From: Kosakonia oryzae
Lineage (GTDB): Bacteria > Pseudomonadota > Gammaproteobacteria > Enterobacterales > Enterobacteriaceae
Direction of reading: 5' to 3'
DNA length: 64,000 bases
NCBI RefSeq assembly: GCF_001658025.2
Contig: NZ_CP014007.2
Location: 2,976,001 to 3,040,000, forward strand
Positions within the stretch are counted from its first letter, which is position 1; every line of letters starts with the position of its first letter. Shown here piece by piece: positions 47,256-55,953 of the stretch. Both the position numbers and the translations under genes were made by a program. The notes beneath the pieces are model-generated. The model was not told where the DNA came from, did not search any database, and saw only the letters and a program-made list of their open reading frames with translations.

Positions 47256-48404
47256 ATGAGTTCATCGTGTATAGAAGAAGTTGGCGTACGGGATGATAAT
47301 TGGTTCCGTATAGCAAACGAGTTACTGAGCCGCGCAGGTATCCGCGTCAACGGTCCCGCCGCTTCAGATATCCAGGTGAAAAACCCGGATTTTTTTAAAC
47401 GTGTTTTACAGGAAGGTTCGCTCGGGCTAGGCGAAAGTTATATGGACGGTTGGTGGGAATGCGATCGTCTGGATATCTTCTTCACCAAAGTACTGCGCGC
47501 CGGACTGGAAAAACAGCTTCCGCACAATTTCAAAGACACACTCCGCATTGCCGGAGCAAGATTATTTAATCTGCAAAGTAAAAAACGGGCCTGGATTGTC
47601 GGTAAAGAGCATTACGACCTTGGTAATGATCTATTTACCCGCATGCTGGATCCGCAGATGCAATACTCTTGCGCCTACTGGAAAGACGCAGAAAATCTCG
47701 ACGACGCACAACGGGCGAAATTGAAGCTTATCGGTGAAAAACTGAAGCTGAAACCCGGTATGCGCGTGCTGGATATCGGCTGCGGCTGGGGCGGGCTGGC
47801 ACAATTTATGGCGCAGAATTACGGCGTCAGCGTGGTCGGCGTAACGATCTCGGCGGAACAGCAAAAAATGGCGCAACAGCGTTGTGAAGGGCTGGATGTC
47901 GATATTCGCCTGCAGGATTATCGCGATCTGAATGAGCAGTTTGACCGCATTGTCTCCGTCGGGATGTTTGAACATGTGGGGCCGAAAAATTACGCGACCT
48001 ATTTCAGCGTGGTGGATCGCAACCTTAAACCGGACGGCATTTTCCTGCTGCACACTATCGGTTCAAAACGCACCGATCTCAATGTTGATCCCTGGATCAA
48101 CCGCTATATCTTCCCGAACGGTTGCCTGCCTTCCGTACGCCAGATTGCTAATGCCAGCGAATCACATTTCGTGATGGAAGACTGGCACAACTTCGGCGCT
48201 GATTACGATCGCACGCTGATGGCCTGGTATGAACGTTTTCTTGCCGCCTGGCCGGAAATTGCCGACAACTACTCTGAACGCTTCAAACGGATGTTCAGCT
48301 ATTATCTGAACGCTTGTGCAGGCGCTTTCCGCGCACGTGATATTCAACTGTGGCAGGTGGTCTTCAGCCGCGGTATCGAACACGGCCTGCGCGTTCCGCG
48401 CTAA
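47256..48404 (+). CDS. cfa: Cyclopropane fatty acid synthase (Cfa)
   Basis: A SAM-dependent enzyme that methylenates cis double bonds of membrane phospholipid chains in stationary phase and acid stress; 382 residues. An N-terminal lipid-binding part holds GSLGLGESYMDGWWECDRLD. The SAM motif is VLDIGCGWGGLAQFMAQNYG near residue 170, and catalytic-site segments are GMFEHVGPKNY and the Cys/Glu/His/Tyr region with NACAGAFRARDIQLWQ at the end. The ATG at 47256 (MSSSCIEEVG) with GGAG upstream is correct; a reading from 47094 runs through the leader. Confidence 0.96.
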   Translation: MSSSCIEEVGVRDDNWFRIANELLSRAGIRVNGPAASDIQVKNPDFFKRVLQEGSLGLGESYMDGWWECDRLDIFFTKVLRAGLEKQLPHNFKDTLRIAGARLFNLQSKKRAWIVGKEHYDLGNDLFTRMLDPQMQYSCAYWKDAENLDDAQRAKLKLIGEKLKLKPGMRVLDIGCGWGGLAQFMAQNYGVSVVGVTISAEQQKMAQQRCEGLDVDIRLQDYRDLNEQFDRIVSVGMFEHVGPKNYATYFSVVDRNLKPDGIFLLHTIGSKRTDLNVDPWINRYIFPNGCLPSVRQIANASESHFVMEDWHNFGADYDRTLMAWYERFLAAWPEIADNYSERFKRMFSYYLNACAGAFRARDIQLWQVVFSRGIEHGLRVPR

Positions 48405-48406
48405 AA

Positions 48407-48436
48407 CAAAAACCCCGGCAAGCCGGGGTTTTTTTA
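48407..48436. terminator. Bidirectional terminator between cfa and ribE
   Basis: A 9-bp stem AACCCCGGC / GCCGGGGTT with an AA loop is flanked by A-rich sequence on the left and seven T on the right; it overlaps the ribE stop. Confidence 0.9.
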
Positions 48437-49069
48437 CTCTTCGCTGCTGATGACAGCGGCTTCTTTTGCCGCCAGCACGCGCTCAACGGTATCGACCACG
48501 GCCTGCGTTTGCGGATCGATCTCAATATTGACGCGGTGACCCAGCTTTTTCGCGCCAAGGGTGGTGCGTTGCAGCGTTTCCGGGATCAGATGCACGCAGA
48601 ACCGGCTGCTTGTCACTTCACCGACCGTCAGGCTGATACCGTCAATACCGATAAATCCTTTATAGAGGATATATTTCATTAAGGCCGGATCCTGCACTTT
48701 AAACCAGATCTGGCGGTTATTCTCGGAGGTGAGAATTTTAACGATTTCAGCGGTCGTCATAATATGGCCGGACATTAAATGGCCGCCAATCTCATCGCTG
48801 AATTTTGCTGCGCGCTCAACGTTTACCCTATCGCCAATATTCAGCTCACCGAGGTTGGTAATACGCAGCGTCTCTTTCATCAGATCGAAACTAATATGGC
48901 TACCATTAATGGCCGTCACGGTCAGACAGCAACCATTGTTGGCAATGGAAGCGCCGGTCTCAATTCCCTCCAGCATCGTTTCAGGAAGCTCAACAACGTG
49001 GGTGCGGAAATTTGGTTTATCCTCAATCGAAACCAGTTTTGCCGTACCCTGTACAATACCCGTAAACAT
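48434..49069 (-). CDS. ribE: Riboflavin synthase alpha subunit (RibE/RibC)
   Basis: Catalyses dismutation of two lumazines to riboflavin; 211 residues. The tandem-barrel structure shows in the repeated motifs: [12 protein letters not shown] with [11 protein letters not shown] in the first half, and [10 protein letters not shown] with [16 protein letters not shown] in the second. The ATG at 49069 is chosen over the GTG/ATG three codons earlier because MFTGIVQG is the conserved start. It is divergent from mdtK. Confidence 0.96.
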   Translation of the reverse strand: MFTGIVQGTAKLVSIEDKPNFRTHVVELPETMLEGIETGASIANNGCCLTVTAINGSHISFDLMKETLRITNLGELNIGDRVNVERAAKFSDEIGGHLMSGHIMTTAEIVKILTSENNRQIWFKVQDPALMKYILYKGFIGIDGISLTVGEVTSSRFCVHLIPETLQRTTLGAKKLGHRVNIEIDPQTQAVVDTVERVLAAKEAAVISSEE

Positions 49070-49381
49070 ACTTACCACTCCTGTTCCATTCCTACGGCTC
49101 AGCCGTGTTCTTTACGCACAATAACAGGTGAAAATAGCCCATGCCAGTCTCATTCACCCCGCCGCTGCTTTTCCCGCCAGGCCGGTGATAAGATAAGCGC
49201 CCCGCTCCCGGCGCGGTAATAATTTTGCTTTATGGTCAACATGGAAAAAAGGGGCCGTAGCAGGTAATATTTATACACATGCCGCATCTTTCACACTGCG
49301 GCATTCTTGTTAGCACAAGGAAAACTCCTTCCTGATAAGCCGTTCCATTCTTTCTTATAACAACAATATAAAGGTGTTCAC
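49070..49381. other. ribE-mdtK divergent region with leader hairpin
   Basis: No gene is supported in these 312 bp. An inverted repeat TGCCGCA / TGCGGCA (49280-49303, 10-nt loop) followed by TTCTTGTT lies about 80 bp before mdtK and would form a hairpin in its leader; it may be an attenuator. Several GC-rich stems occur near 49175-49220. Promoters could not be assigned. Confidence 0.5.
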
Positions 49382-50755
49382 GTGCAGAAGTATGTAGCAG
49401 AAGCGCGTCAGTTACTGGCCCTTGCGGTGCCGGTTATTTTCGCGCAGGTGGCCCAGACCTCTATGGGCTTCGTTGATACGGTGATGGCGGGTGGCTATAG
49501 CGCCACGGACATGGCTGCCGTCGCCATTGGTACCTCAATCTGGCTGCCGGCGATCCTGTTTGGACACGGCTTGCTGCTGGCGCTGACGCCGGTGATTGCG
49601 CAACTTAACGGCTCAGGGCGCCGCGATCGCATCGCACATCAAATCGGCCAGGGGTTCTGGCTGGCTGGCACCGTCTCCATTCTGGTGATGGTGGTGCTGT
49701 GGAATGCCGGCCATATCATTCGCGCGATGCACAACATCGACCCGGAGTTAGCCAACAAAGCCGTGGGTTACCTGCGCGCGCTGCTGTGGGGCGTGCCCGG
49801 TTATCTCTTCTTCCAGGTGCTGCGTAATCAGTGTGAAGGCCTTGCCCGCACCAAACCCGGCATGGTGATGGGTTTTCTCGGTCTGCTGGTCAATATCCCG
49901 GTGAATTACATTTTTATCTACGGCCATTTTGGTATGCCGGAACTGGGCGGTATCGGTTGCGGCGTGGCCACTGCCTCGGTGTACTGGGTGATGTTTATCT
50001 GTATGCGCGTCTGGGTGAAACGCGCCCGCGTCATGCGCGATATTCAGCAGAACCAGCGTTTTGCGAAACCGGATATGGACGTACTAAAACGTCTGACGCA
50101 ACTCGGCCTGCCAATTGCGCTGGCACTGTTTTTTGAAGTCACGCTGTTTGCGGTGGTCGCGCTGCTGGTGTCGCCGCTGGGGATTGTCGATGTCGCCGGG
50201 CACCAGATCGCTCTCAACTTTAGTTCGCTGATGTTCGTGCTGCCGATGTCGCTTGGCGCGGCAGTGACCATTCGCGTCGGTTTCCGCCTGGGTCAGGGAT
50301 CAACCCTTGATGCGCAAATCGCGGCGCGCACCGGGTTGATGGTTGGCGTCTGCATGGCGGTGGTCACGGCGATTTTCACCGTGCTGCTGCGCGAGCAGAT
50401 CGCCCTGCTCTATAACGATAATCCGCAAGTCGTGGCGCTGGCGTCACACCTGATGTTGCTGGCGGCGATTTATCAGATTTCCGATTCAATCCAGGTCATT
50501 GGCAGCGGTGTGCTGCGCGGCTATAAAGATACGCGCTCCATCTTCTTTATCACTTTTACCGCCTACTGGGTGCTGGGGCTTCCTGCCGGCTACATCCTGG
50601 CGCTGACCGATTTAGTGGTGCCGAGAATGGGGCCAGCCGGTTTCTGGATGGGCTTTATTATCGGCCTGACATCTGCGGCAATTTTGATGATGCTGCGGAT
50701 GCGCTTCCTGCAACGCCAGCCTTCCGCCCGCATTTTGCAGCGCGCTGCACATTAA
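49382..50755 (+). CDS. mdtK: MdtK (NorM), MATE multidrug efflux pump
   Basis: A 12-span Na+/H+-coupled MATE exporter of cationic drugs and fluoroquinolones; 457 residues. The N-terminus [20 protein letters not shown] is typical of the family, [20 protein letters not shown] covers helix 2, and [20 protein letters not shown] lies in the second half. The start is GTG at 49382 with AGGTG upstream. It is divergent from ribE, followed by a hairpin and then the tRNA-Val pair, as in E. coli. Confidence 0.95.
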   Translation: MQKYVAEARQLLALAVPVIFAQVAQTSMGFVDTVMAGGYSATDMAAVAIGTSIWLPAILFGHGLLLALTPVIAQLNGSGRRDRIAHQIGQGFWLAGTVSILVMVVLWNAGHIIRAMHNIDPELANKAVGYLRALLWGVPGYLFFQVLRNQCEGLARTKPGMVMGFLGLLVNIPVNYIFIYGHFGMPELGGIGCGVATASVYWVMFICMRVWVKRARVMRDIQQNQRFAKPDMDVLKRLTQLGLPIALALFFEVTLFAVVALLVSPLGIVDVAGHQIALNFSSLMFVLPMSLGAAVTIRVGFRLGQGSTLDAQIAARTGLMVGVCMAVVTAIFTVLLREQIALLYNDNPQVVALASHLMLLAAIYQISDSIQVIGSGVLRGYKDTRSIFFITFTAYWVLGLPAGYILALTDLVVPRMGPAGFWMGFIIGLTSAAILMMLRMRFLQRQPSARILQRAAH

Positions 50756-50762
50756 CAGGCCA

Positions 50763-50787
50763 GTAGCCGCCGGATGGCGGCTACTTT
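50763..50787 (+). terminator. Terminator of mdtK
   Basis: A perfect 9-bp stem GTAGCCGCC / GGCGGCTAC with a GGAT loop is followed by TTTCCC. The T-run is short, and the stem core resembles the REP-type sequence GCCGGATGGCGG. Confidence 0.6.
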
Positions 50788-50851
50788 CCCGGCGTTTTGG
50801 TTAGTTGTTCCGCAATCGCGTGAATTCAGGAAGAAATTTGCCATTTTCCCC

Positions 50852-50880
50852 TTGCCACATCTCCGGGCTGCCGCTAATAT
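50852..50880 (+). promoter_or_regulatory. Promoter of the tRNA-Val operon
   Basis: TTGCCA (50852-50857) and TAATAT (50875-50880) are separated by exactly 17 bp. A GC-rich discriminator follows, as usual for stable RNA promoters under stringent control. Confidence 0.8.
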
Positions 50881-50906
50881 TCGTCCCCGTTGTCAAGCAC
50901 AACACT

Positions 50907-50983
50907 GCGTTCATAGCTCAGTTGGTTAGAGCACCACCTTGACATGGTGGGGGTCGTTGGTTCGAGTCCAATTGAACGCACCA
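50907..50983 (+). tRNA. valV: tRNA-Val (GAC), first copy
   Basis: A 77-nt tRNA with encoded CCA end. The acceptor arm GCGTTCA pairs with TGAACGC; the anticodon loop CTTGACA gives anticodon GAC at 50941-50943; the T-loop reads GGTTCGAGTCC. It reads GUC and GUU valine codons. It is the first of two tandem copies, as in the E. coli valVW locus. Confidence 0.97.
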
Positions 50984-50993
50984 TTCTCTCAGT

Positions 50994-51070
50994 GCGTCCG
51001 TAGCTCAGTTGGTTAGAGCACCACCTTGACATGGTGGGGGTCGATGGTTCGAGTCCATTCGGACGCACCA
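50994..51070 (+). tRNA. valW: tRNA-Val (GAC), second copy
   Basis: A 77-nt tRNA, 10 bp after the first. The anticodon GAC is at 51028-51030. It is identical to the first copy over the D and anticodon arms but has a different acceptor stem (GCGTCCG / CGGACGC) and a change in the T-arm region, with compensating bases. CCA is encoded. Confidence 0.97.
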
Positions 51071-51152
51071 TTCTTAAGTTTCTTTTTACTTCCCTTGTTT
51101 TATCGCTGCGTTACGCAGCAGACCGCAAACGCGGCCTGCCGACGTTTTGCGT

Positions 51153-52208
51153 TTACGCGCTCAGCGTTTTCATATCGATAACAAAACGGTACTTCACGTC
51201 GCTTTTCAGCAGGCGTTCAAAGGCGTCGTTAATCTCATCCATGCGAATCAGCTCAGAATCCGCCGTAATGTTATGCTCGCCGCAGAAATCGAGCATTTCC
51301 TGCGTTTCGGCAATACCACCAATCGCGGAGCCGGAAACCGAACGGCGGCCAATCAGCAGCGGGATGGTGTTAATGGTCGGTTCAAGCTGGCCCAGCAGCC
51401 CAACAAACACCAGCGTGCCATCCAGCGTCAGCGTTGACAGATAAGCATTGATATCGTGGGTGTAAGGCACGGTATCGATGATCAGCTCAAACTCCCCGTG
51501 TACCGCTTCCATCTGTTTCGCGTCCGTAGAGAGCACCACATGGTGCGCCCCCAAGCGACGGGCATCGGCCTCTTTGCCCGGTGAACGGGTAAACAGCGTC
51601 ACTTCCGCACCCAGCGCGTGAGCCAGTTTCAGCGCCATATGCCCCAGCCCGCCAAGGCCGATCACCGCCACTTTACTGCCTTTTTTCACACCCCAGCGGC
51701 GCAGCGGTGACCAGGTGGTTATCCCGGCGCACAGCAGCGGTGCGACGGCTTGCGCATCAAGGTTCTCCGGGATGCGCAACACAAAATCTTGCGAGCAAAC
51801 GATCGATTGTGAATAGCCCCCGAATGTAGGGCGGTGATCGTGCCGGTCAATACCGTTATAGGTCTGAACGTTCCCCTCTTCACAATACTGTTCCAGCCCC
51901 TGTTTGCAGGGATTACATTCACGACATGAATCGACCATACAGCCGATGCCGACTAAATCGCCGGGTTTGAATTTGCTGACACCCGCTCCCGCAGACACAA
52001 CGCGACCAATAATTTCATGACCCGGCACGATAGGGTACTGGCTAAAACCCCAGTCGTTACGGGCCTGGTGCAGATCGGAATGGCAAACGCCACAATAAAG
52101 AATATCAATTACCACATCATCTGCCCGTGGATCGCGACGCTCAAAATGGAAAGGCGCCAGCGGGGCTTTATTTGACTGTGCGGCATAACCGAGCACTTTC
52201 ATCGTCAT
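51153..52208 (-). CDS. Zinc-dependent alcohol dehydrogenase, YahK/CAD-like
   Basis: A medium-chain NADP(H)-type alcohol/aldehyde dehydrogenase of 351 residues, close to E. coli YahK but not at its locus. Catalytic zinc ligands are Cys in YCGVCHSDLHQ near residue 40, His in PGHEIIGRV near 62 and Cys in LLCAGITTWSPL near 160. The structural zinc loop has Cys at CRECNPCKQGLEQYC. The cofactor fold is VIGLGGLGHMALKLAHALGA. GGAG before the ATG at 52208 supports that start. It lies next to the tRNA pair where E. coli K-12 has other genes. Substrate unknown. Confidence 0.9.
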   Translation of the reverse strand: MTMKVLGYAAQSNKAPLAPFHFERRDPRADDVVIDILYCGVCHSDLHQARNDWGFSQYPIVPGHEIIGRVVSAGAGVSKFKPGDLVGIGCMVDSCRECNPCKQGLEQYCEEGNVQTYNGIDRHDHRPTFGGYSQSIVCSQDFVLRIPENLDAQAVAPLLCAGITTWSPLRRWGVKKGSKVAVIGLGGLGHMALKLAHALGAEVTLFTRSPGKEADARRLGAHHVVLSTDAKQMEAVHGEFELIIDTVPYTHDINAYLSTLTLDGTLVFVGLLGQLEPTINTIPLLIGRRSVSGSAIGGIAETQEMLDFCGEHNITADSELIRMDEINDAFERLLKSDVKYRFVIDMKTLSA

Positions 52209-52358
52209 AGCTGTTCTCCGTTTATTCTTCAGGCTTGATACAAAGGTGATAACACCCGAGTGTGATCCTGCTGCTCCCACACCGTCGTTCAAGTATGGCG
52301 CGTTGCAGTATCCGCCGCTGTCCGATCGCACGCTTTGCACTTTCTGTCATCGGAAAAC

Positions 52359-52382
52359 AAAAAAGCCCTCCGCAGAGAGCTT
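52359..52382 (-). terminator. Terminator of the amino-acid ABC operon
   Basis: On the minus strand the stem AGC-TCTC / GAGG-GCT, with one mismatch and a short loop, is followed by six T, just past the ATPase stop. Confidence 0.75.
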
Positions 52383-52386
52383 GATG

Positions 52387-53109
52387 TTAAAGAACTTTAC
52401 TGAGGAACGAGGCGGTTCGGGGATTGGTGGGTGCGGTAAAAATCTGCTGCGGCGGCCCCTCTTCCTGAATCACGCCCTGATCGATGAATATCACCCGATC
52501 CGCCACTTCGCGGGCAAAACCCATTTCATGTGTGACGATCACCATTGTCATCCCTTCCGTCGCCAGCGTTTTCATCACCTGCAATACATCACCCACCAGT
52601 TCCGGATCGAGCGCCGATGTCGGTTCATCAAACAACATAATCGACGGATTCATCGCCAGCGCGCGGGCAATTGCCACGCGCTGCTGTTGCCCGCCGGAAA
52701 GACTCGCTGGCCAGGCATTACGTTTATCGCTCAGCCCGACTTTCGCCAGCAGGTTCTCCGCGAGGGCAACGGCCTCAGCGCGTTTCATCCCCTTCAGGCT
52801 CACAGGCGCCATTATCAGGTTGTCCAGCACGGTCATATGCGGGAACAAGTTGAAACGCTGGAAAACCATGCCGACGCTTTCGCGCAGTTTGTTGATATCG
52901 GTTTTCGGATTGTGGAGCGCAAAGCCGTTCACCTCAACAGCACCTTCGCTCACCGACTCCAGCCCGTTCATACAGCGCAGAAAGGTACTTTTCCCCGAGC
53001 CGGACGGACCAATCACGCACACCACTTCTTTCGGCTTGATATCGCAACTGATACCGCGCAGCACATGGCTTTCGCCAAAATGTTTATGCAGGTTTTTAAT
53101 GTGAATCAC
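52387..53109 (-). CDS. Amino-acid ABC transporter ATPase (GlnQ/HisP type)
   Basis: Cytosolic ATPase of a polar-amino-acid (PAAT) importer, 240 residues like GlnQ. Walker A is GPSGSGKST near 35, Q-loop [15 protein letters not shown], signature [15 protein letters not shown], Walker [15 protein letters not shown] and the switch His in IVTHEMGF. Translation probably starts at the GTG at 53109 ([12 protein letters not shown]), overlapping the permease end by 14 bp; a start at 53151 would add permease-overlapping residues. The third gene of the operon. Confidence 0.92.
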   Translation of the reverse strand: MIHIKNLHKHFGESHVLRGISCDIKPKEVVCVIGPSGSGKSTFLRCMNGLESVSEGAVEVNGFALHNPKTDINKLRESVGMVFQRFNLFPHMTVLDNLIMAPVSLKGMKRAEAVALAENLLAKVGLSDKRNAWPASLSGGQQQRVAIARALAMNPSIMLFDEPTSALDPELVGDVLQVMKTLATEGMTMVIVTHEMGFAREVADRVIFIDQGVIQEEGPPQQIFTAPTNPRTASFLSKVL

Positions 53110-53860
53110 TTTTGCCAAACCTCTTTTCCAGTCGGTTAACCAGTTGCGCAAGCAGAAAGGTGATCACCCAGTAGACCAGCGAAATGGTCAGGTAGGGTTC
53201 CCAGTAGGTGGCATACGCACCAGAAACGGTGCGGGCGGCATAGGCCAGATCCGCAAGGCCAATCGCCGAAGCCAGTGACGAATCTTTAACAATAGCAATC
53301 GCGTTATTACCCAGCGGCGGCAGAATACGGCGAAACGCCTGCGGCAGGATCACTTTGCGCATCGTCTTCCACCACGGCATACCCAGCGCACGTGAAGCTT
53401 CCATCTGCCCGCGATCGACAGACTGAATACCCGCGCGGAAGATCTCCGACACATAGGCTCCGGCATTGAGCGTAATGGCGACGATACAGGAGAGAAACGC
53501 GCCATAGTCGGAGCGCAACCCTCGCGCCAGATCGCTGCTCATGATCCCGCTGGTCACCAGAATGCCGTCACGTGGGTTGATGAACAGCGGCACCAGCGCA
53601 AAGTGTACGACCATAATCTGCACAAACAGCGGCGTACCACGAATGGCGCTGACATAAAAACGCACAGGAAATTGCACCAGATAGCGCAATACATATTTCC
53701 ATGGCCCATGTTCAGCCTGCGCCATACGGCCAAGGCCGAGCGTGAGGCCCCAGAGCGTGCCTAAAATAACGCAGATAATGGTGCATTTGATGGTCATCCA
53801 GGCGCCTTCCATAAATAACGGCGCGTACTCCTGGATTATTTCCCAACGGAATCCCGACAT
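53096..53860 (-). CDS. Amino-acid ABC transporter permease (HisM/GlnP type)
   Basis: Inner-membrane permease of a PAAT importer, 254 residues with about five spans. The family motif [20 protein letters not shown] (EAA loop) lies near residues 140-160, followed by [19 protein letters not shown]. Only one permease gene is present, so it probably works as a homodimer, as GlnP does. A 70-bp gap separates it from the binding-protein gene upstream. Confidence 0.92.
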   Translation of the reverse strand: MSGFRWEIIQEYAPLFMEGAWMTIKCTIICVILGTLWGLTLGLGRMAQAEHGPWKYVLRYLVQFPVRFYVSAIRGTPLFVQIMVVHFALVPLFINPRDGILVTSGIMSSDLARGLRSDYGAFLSCIVAITLNAGAYVSEIFRAGIQSVDRGQMEASRALGMPWWKTMRKVILPQAFRRILPPLGNNAIAIVKDSSLASAIGLADLAYAARTVSGAYATYWEPYLTISLVYWVITFLLAQLVNRLEKRFGKSDSH

Positions 53861-53930
53861 AAGTCATTCCTGAAAAAATGACGGCTACCGGAATGTTCAC
53901 GGTAGCCGGAAATAAAAAAGAAGCGAAGTG

Positions 53931-54698
53931 TTATTGCGCGGGCAATTCAGGCACGTGGTCGTCAAACCAGGTTTGATAAATTTTGGCGTAAGTACCGTCA
54001 GCGACAATTTTCTTCAGGCCGCTGTTAATTTTCGCCTGCAATTCGCTGTTCCCTTTCGCCACCGCAATACCAAAATATTGACGTTCAAATTTCGCGTCCG
54101 GTACCAGTTTGAACTGTTTTTCCGGGTGCTGTTTGATGTAGTACTTCACCACGCCCACATCGCCCACGGCCGCGCTGACGCCATCCTCGAACAACTCTTG
54201 CAGCATCAGCGGCGTGTTATCAAAGCGTTTAATCGCCGTGCTGTTTTTCCCCAACACGTCTGACACCACGATGTCGCCGGTGCTGGAGTTCACTACGCCG
54301 ACTTTTTCATCTTTCAGCGACGCCAGAGAGGTCACTTTTGAGCTGGCCGGGACCACGATCGACTGCTCCGCCGGGAAGTAAGGCGCGGAAAAATCAACCA
54401 TCTGCTTACGTTTGTCGGTAATGGTAATGCCGGAAATAATGATGTCGCGATCGCCGGAGCCCAGCGTGGCGAAGATCCCTTCCCACGGCGTGTTGATCAG
54501 CTTGATATTAAAATCCTCGGCTTTGGCGATGGCTTTAATGATGTCGATATCAAAGCCTTCCAGCTGCTTCTGGCTGTTTTCAAACTCGAACGGACGATAA
54601 GTTCCCCCAGCGCCCACCACGTAAGTTTGCTGTGCAGCAAACGCGCTGCTCGCCAGCGCAGCAAAAAGACAACCTGCCTGCATCCACTTCCTGAACAT
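53931..54698 (-). CDS. Periplasmic amino-acid-binding protein
   Basis: Substrate-binding protein of the SBP family 3 (PAAT), 255 residues. The signal peptide (residues ~1-21, AGCLFAALASSAFA) is followed by TYRPFEFENSQKQLEGFDID, the usual N-terminal ligand lobe, GSGDRDIIISGITITDKRKQ near 85-104 with the Arg that clamps the ligand carboxylate, and FDNTPLMLQELFEDGVSAAVGD. The ATG at 54698 has AGGTGG upstream. The ligand could be glutamine, cystine or a basic amino acid; sequence alone does not settle it. Confidence 0.92.
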   Translation of the reverse strand: MFRKWMQAGCLFAALASSAFAAQQTYVVGAGGTYRPFEFENSQKQLEGFDIDIIKAIAKAEDFNIKLINTPWEGIFATLGSGDRDIIISGITITDKRKQMVDFSAPYFPAEQSIVVPASSKVTSLASLKDEKVGVVNSSTGDIVVSDVLGKNSTAIKRFDNTPLMLQELFEDGVSAAVGDVGVVKYYIKQHPEKQFKLVPDAKFERQYFGIAVAKGNSELQAKINSGLKKIVADGTYAKIYQTWFDDHVPELPAQ

Positions 54699-54710
54699 AC
54701 ACACCACCTT

Positions 54711-54741
54711 TTTATGCAAATTATGTGCATAAAAATACATA
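54711..54741. promoter_or_regulatory. Symmetric operator-like element and ARG-box-like site
   Basis: TTTATGCA-N7-TGCATAAA (54711-54733) is a perfect inverted repeat just upstream of the binding-protein ribosome site. Overlapping it, TGCATAAAAATACA (54726-54739) matches the ArgR half-pair pattern TGAATwwwwATTCA at all but two specified bases. The regulator is unknown. Confidence 0.45.
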
Positions 54742-54765
54742 TAAGCCGCTATGTATGCAATCTTT

Positions 54766-54777
54766 ATTGTATACAAT
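54766..54777. promoter_or_regulatory. ATTGTATACAAT palindrome in the divergent promoter
   Basis: A perfect 12-bp palindrome that resembles TTGTATACAA-type GntR-family operators. It sits about 90 bp from both the binding-protein gene and the phosphatase gene. Operator function is inference. Confidence 0.4.
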
Positions 54778-54869
54778 CAATAATCTGTCACTGGGTTATG
54801 CTACAACCAGAGATTCAAGGTTCAAAAAGAGCTGTTTCAGCGTTCAAATAAGACACCGGAGAGTTACGC

Positions 54870-55661
54870 ATGAATCATATTGTGCCTGATAGCGCTTTCT
54901 TACATGAACTGGCCGATGCGGCAGATCAACAGACACTGCCGCGTTTTCGCGCGCAAACCAATCTGCATGTCGGCAGCAAACCCAAAGAAGGGTTTCGCTT
55001 TGACCCGGTGACCGACGCCGATCGCGAGGCGGAGCGTGTAATGCGCGACATCATCACCGCCCGCTACCCGGAACACGCCATTATGGGCGAAGAGTTCGGG
55101 GTGACCGGCTCCGGCCCGCTACAGTGGGTGCTGGACCCGGTTGATGGCACGCGCCCTTTTCTCTGCGGTTTGCCGGTCTGGGGAACATTGATCGGTCTGA
55201 CGGTCGAAGGCCGCGCGCGTATCGGCATGATGAACCAACCCTTTACCCGCGAGCGTTTCTGGGCCGATGGTGAGCAGGCGTGGCATCAGGGGCCGCAGGG
55301 TACAACGCGCCTACAGACGCGCCGGGGAATCGCGCTTGAGCAGGCCATTTTCCACACCACCTCCCCTGAACCCGTGTCGCGTTTTCCGGCGATCAATTTT
55401 GCGGCGCTGGAAGCGAATACGTTGATGATCCGCTACGGCGGCGAATGCTACGCAATGGCCATGCTCGCTGCCGGGCAGATTGATCTGTGTCTGGAATATG
55501 CATTGCAACCGTATGACATTGTGGCGCTGGTGCCCATTATCGAGCAGGCAGGCGGTGTGGTGACAACATTAGACGGCGGGAGACCGGAATCGGGCGGTCA
55601 TATCCTTGCTTCCGGCTGCCCTTTTTTGCATGAGCAGGCATTACGTATCCTGAATGGCTAA
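54870..55661 (+). CDS. Inositol-monophosphatase-family protein, HisN-like
   Basis: A Mg-dependent phosphatase of 263 residues in the IMPase/HisN group. Metal-site motifs are GEEFGVTGSG (Glu near 72), VLDPVDGTRPFLCG (near 88-101) and the C-terminal ALQPYDIVALVPIIEQAGG (Asp near 217). The closest group by eye is HisN-type histidinol-phosphate phosphatases, but E. coli-like enterics already use HisB, so another sugar or polyol phosphate is equally possible. It diverges from the ABC operon and shares its control region. Confidence 0.85.
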   Translation: MNHIVPDSAFLHELADAADQQTLPRFRAQTNLHVGSKPKEGFRFDPVTDADREAERVMRDIITARYPEHAIMGEEFGVTGSGPLQWVLDPVDGTRPFLCGLPVWGTLIGLTVEGRARIGMMNQPFTRERFWADGEQAWHQGPQGTTRLQTRRGIALEQAIFHTTSPEPVSRFPAINFAALEANTLMIRYGGECYAMAMLAAGQIDLCLEYALQPYDIVALVPIIEQAGGVVTTLDGGRPESGGHILASGCPFLHEQALRILNG

Positions 55662-55916
55662 ATAACATCGCTAAAACGTTACAGCCACTCCACTTAACGT
55701 GTTTCACTTGTTGAGATTTTATACGTTCAAATTTGCGAACCTGGGGCGCAAATTAGCCCTGCTTTTATCCATTTGGCGATAAAAGTGCAATTTTGACGGT
55801 AAATCTGCGGTTTTTATTTTTGGGCGAACTTAACACGTTGATAACACTTCGTTGTGAAACTGCACAGATGATTTTTGAAACGCTGTTTTCATTTTCCTTT
55901 TCGCTGAAAATTGGCG

Positions 55917-55922
55917 TATAAT
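55917..55922 (+). promoter_or_regulatory. pykF promoter -10 box
   Basis: A perfect TATAAT gives a predicted start near 55929 and a leader of about 240 nt. A -35 box at 17-bp spacing (TTTCCT area) is poor, so activation or an UP element may help. The 55662-55900 part of this 507-bp gap is AT-rich and holds no gene. Confidence 0.7.
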
Positions 55923-55938
55923 GGCCGCCTATTCACTC

Positions 55939-55953
55939 TTGAATGGTTTCAGC
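55939..55953. promoter_or_regulatory. Cra (FruR) operator of pykF
   Basis: TTGAATGGTTTCAGC, in reverse GCTGAAACCATTCAA, matches the Cra consensus TGAAWCGNTTCA with one deviation. It lies about 10-25 bp downstream of the predicted start, a repressing position. pykF is an established Cra-repressed gene in E. coli. Confidence 0.8.

Noticed and set aside
50763..50787. REP/BIME element after mdtK
   Set aside because: Only the GCCGGATGGCGG-like core is present, once, in a simple stem. A true REP unit or array is not seen.
50907..52208. Integrated mobile element at the tRNA-Val genes
   Set aside because: No integrase, transposase or repeated tRNA 3' end was found before pykF. The genes are ordinary metabolic ones with base composition like their surroundings.
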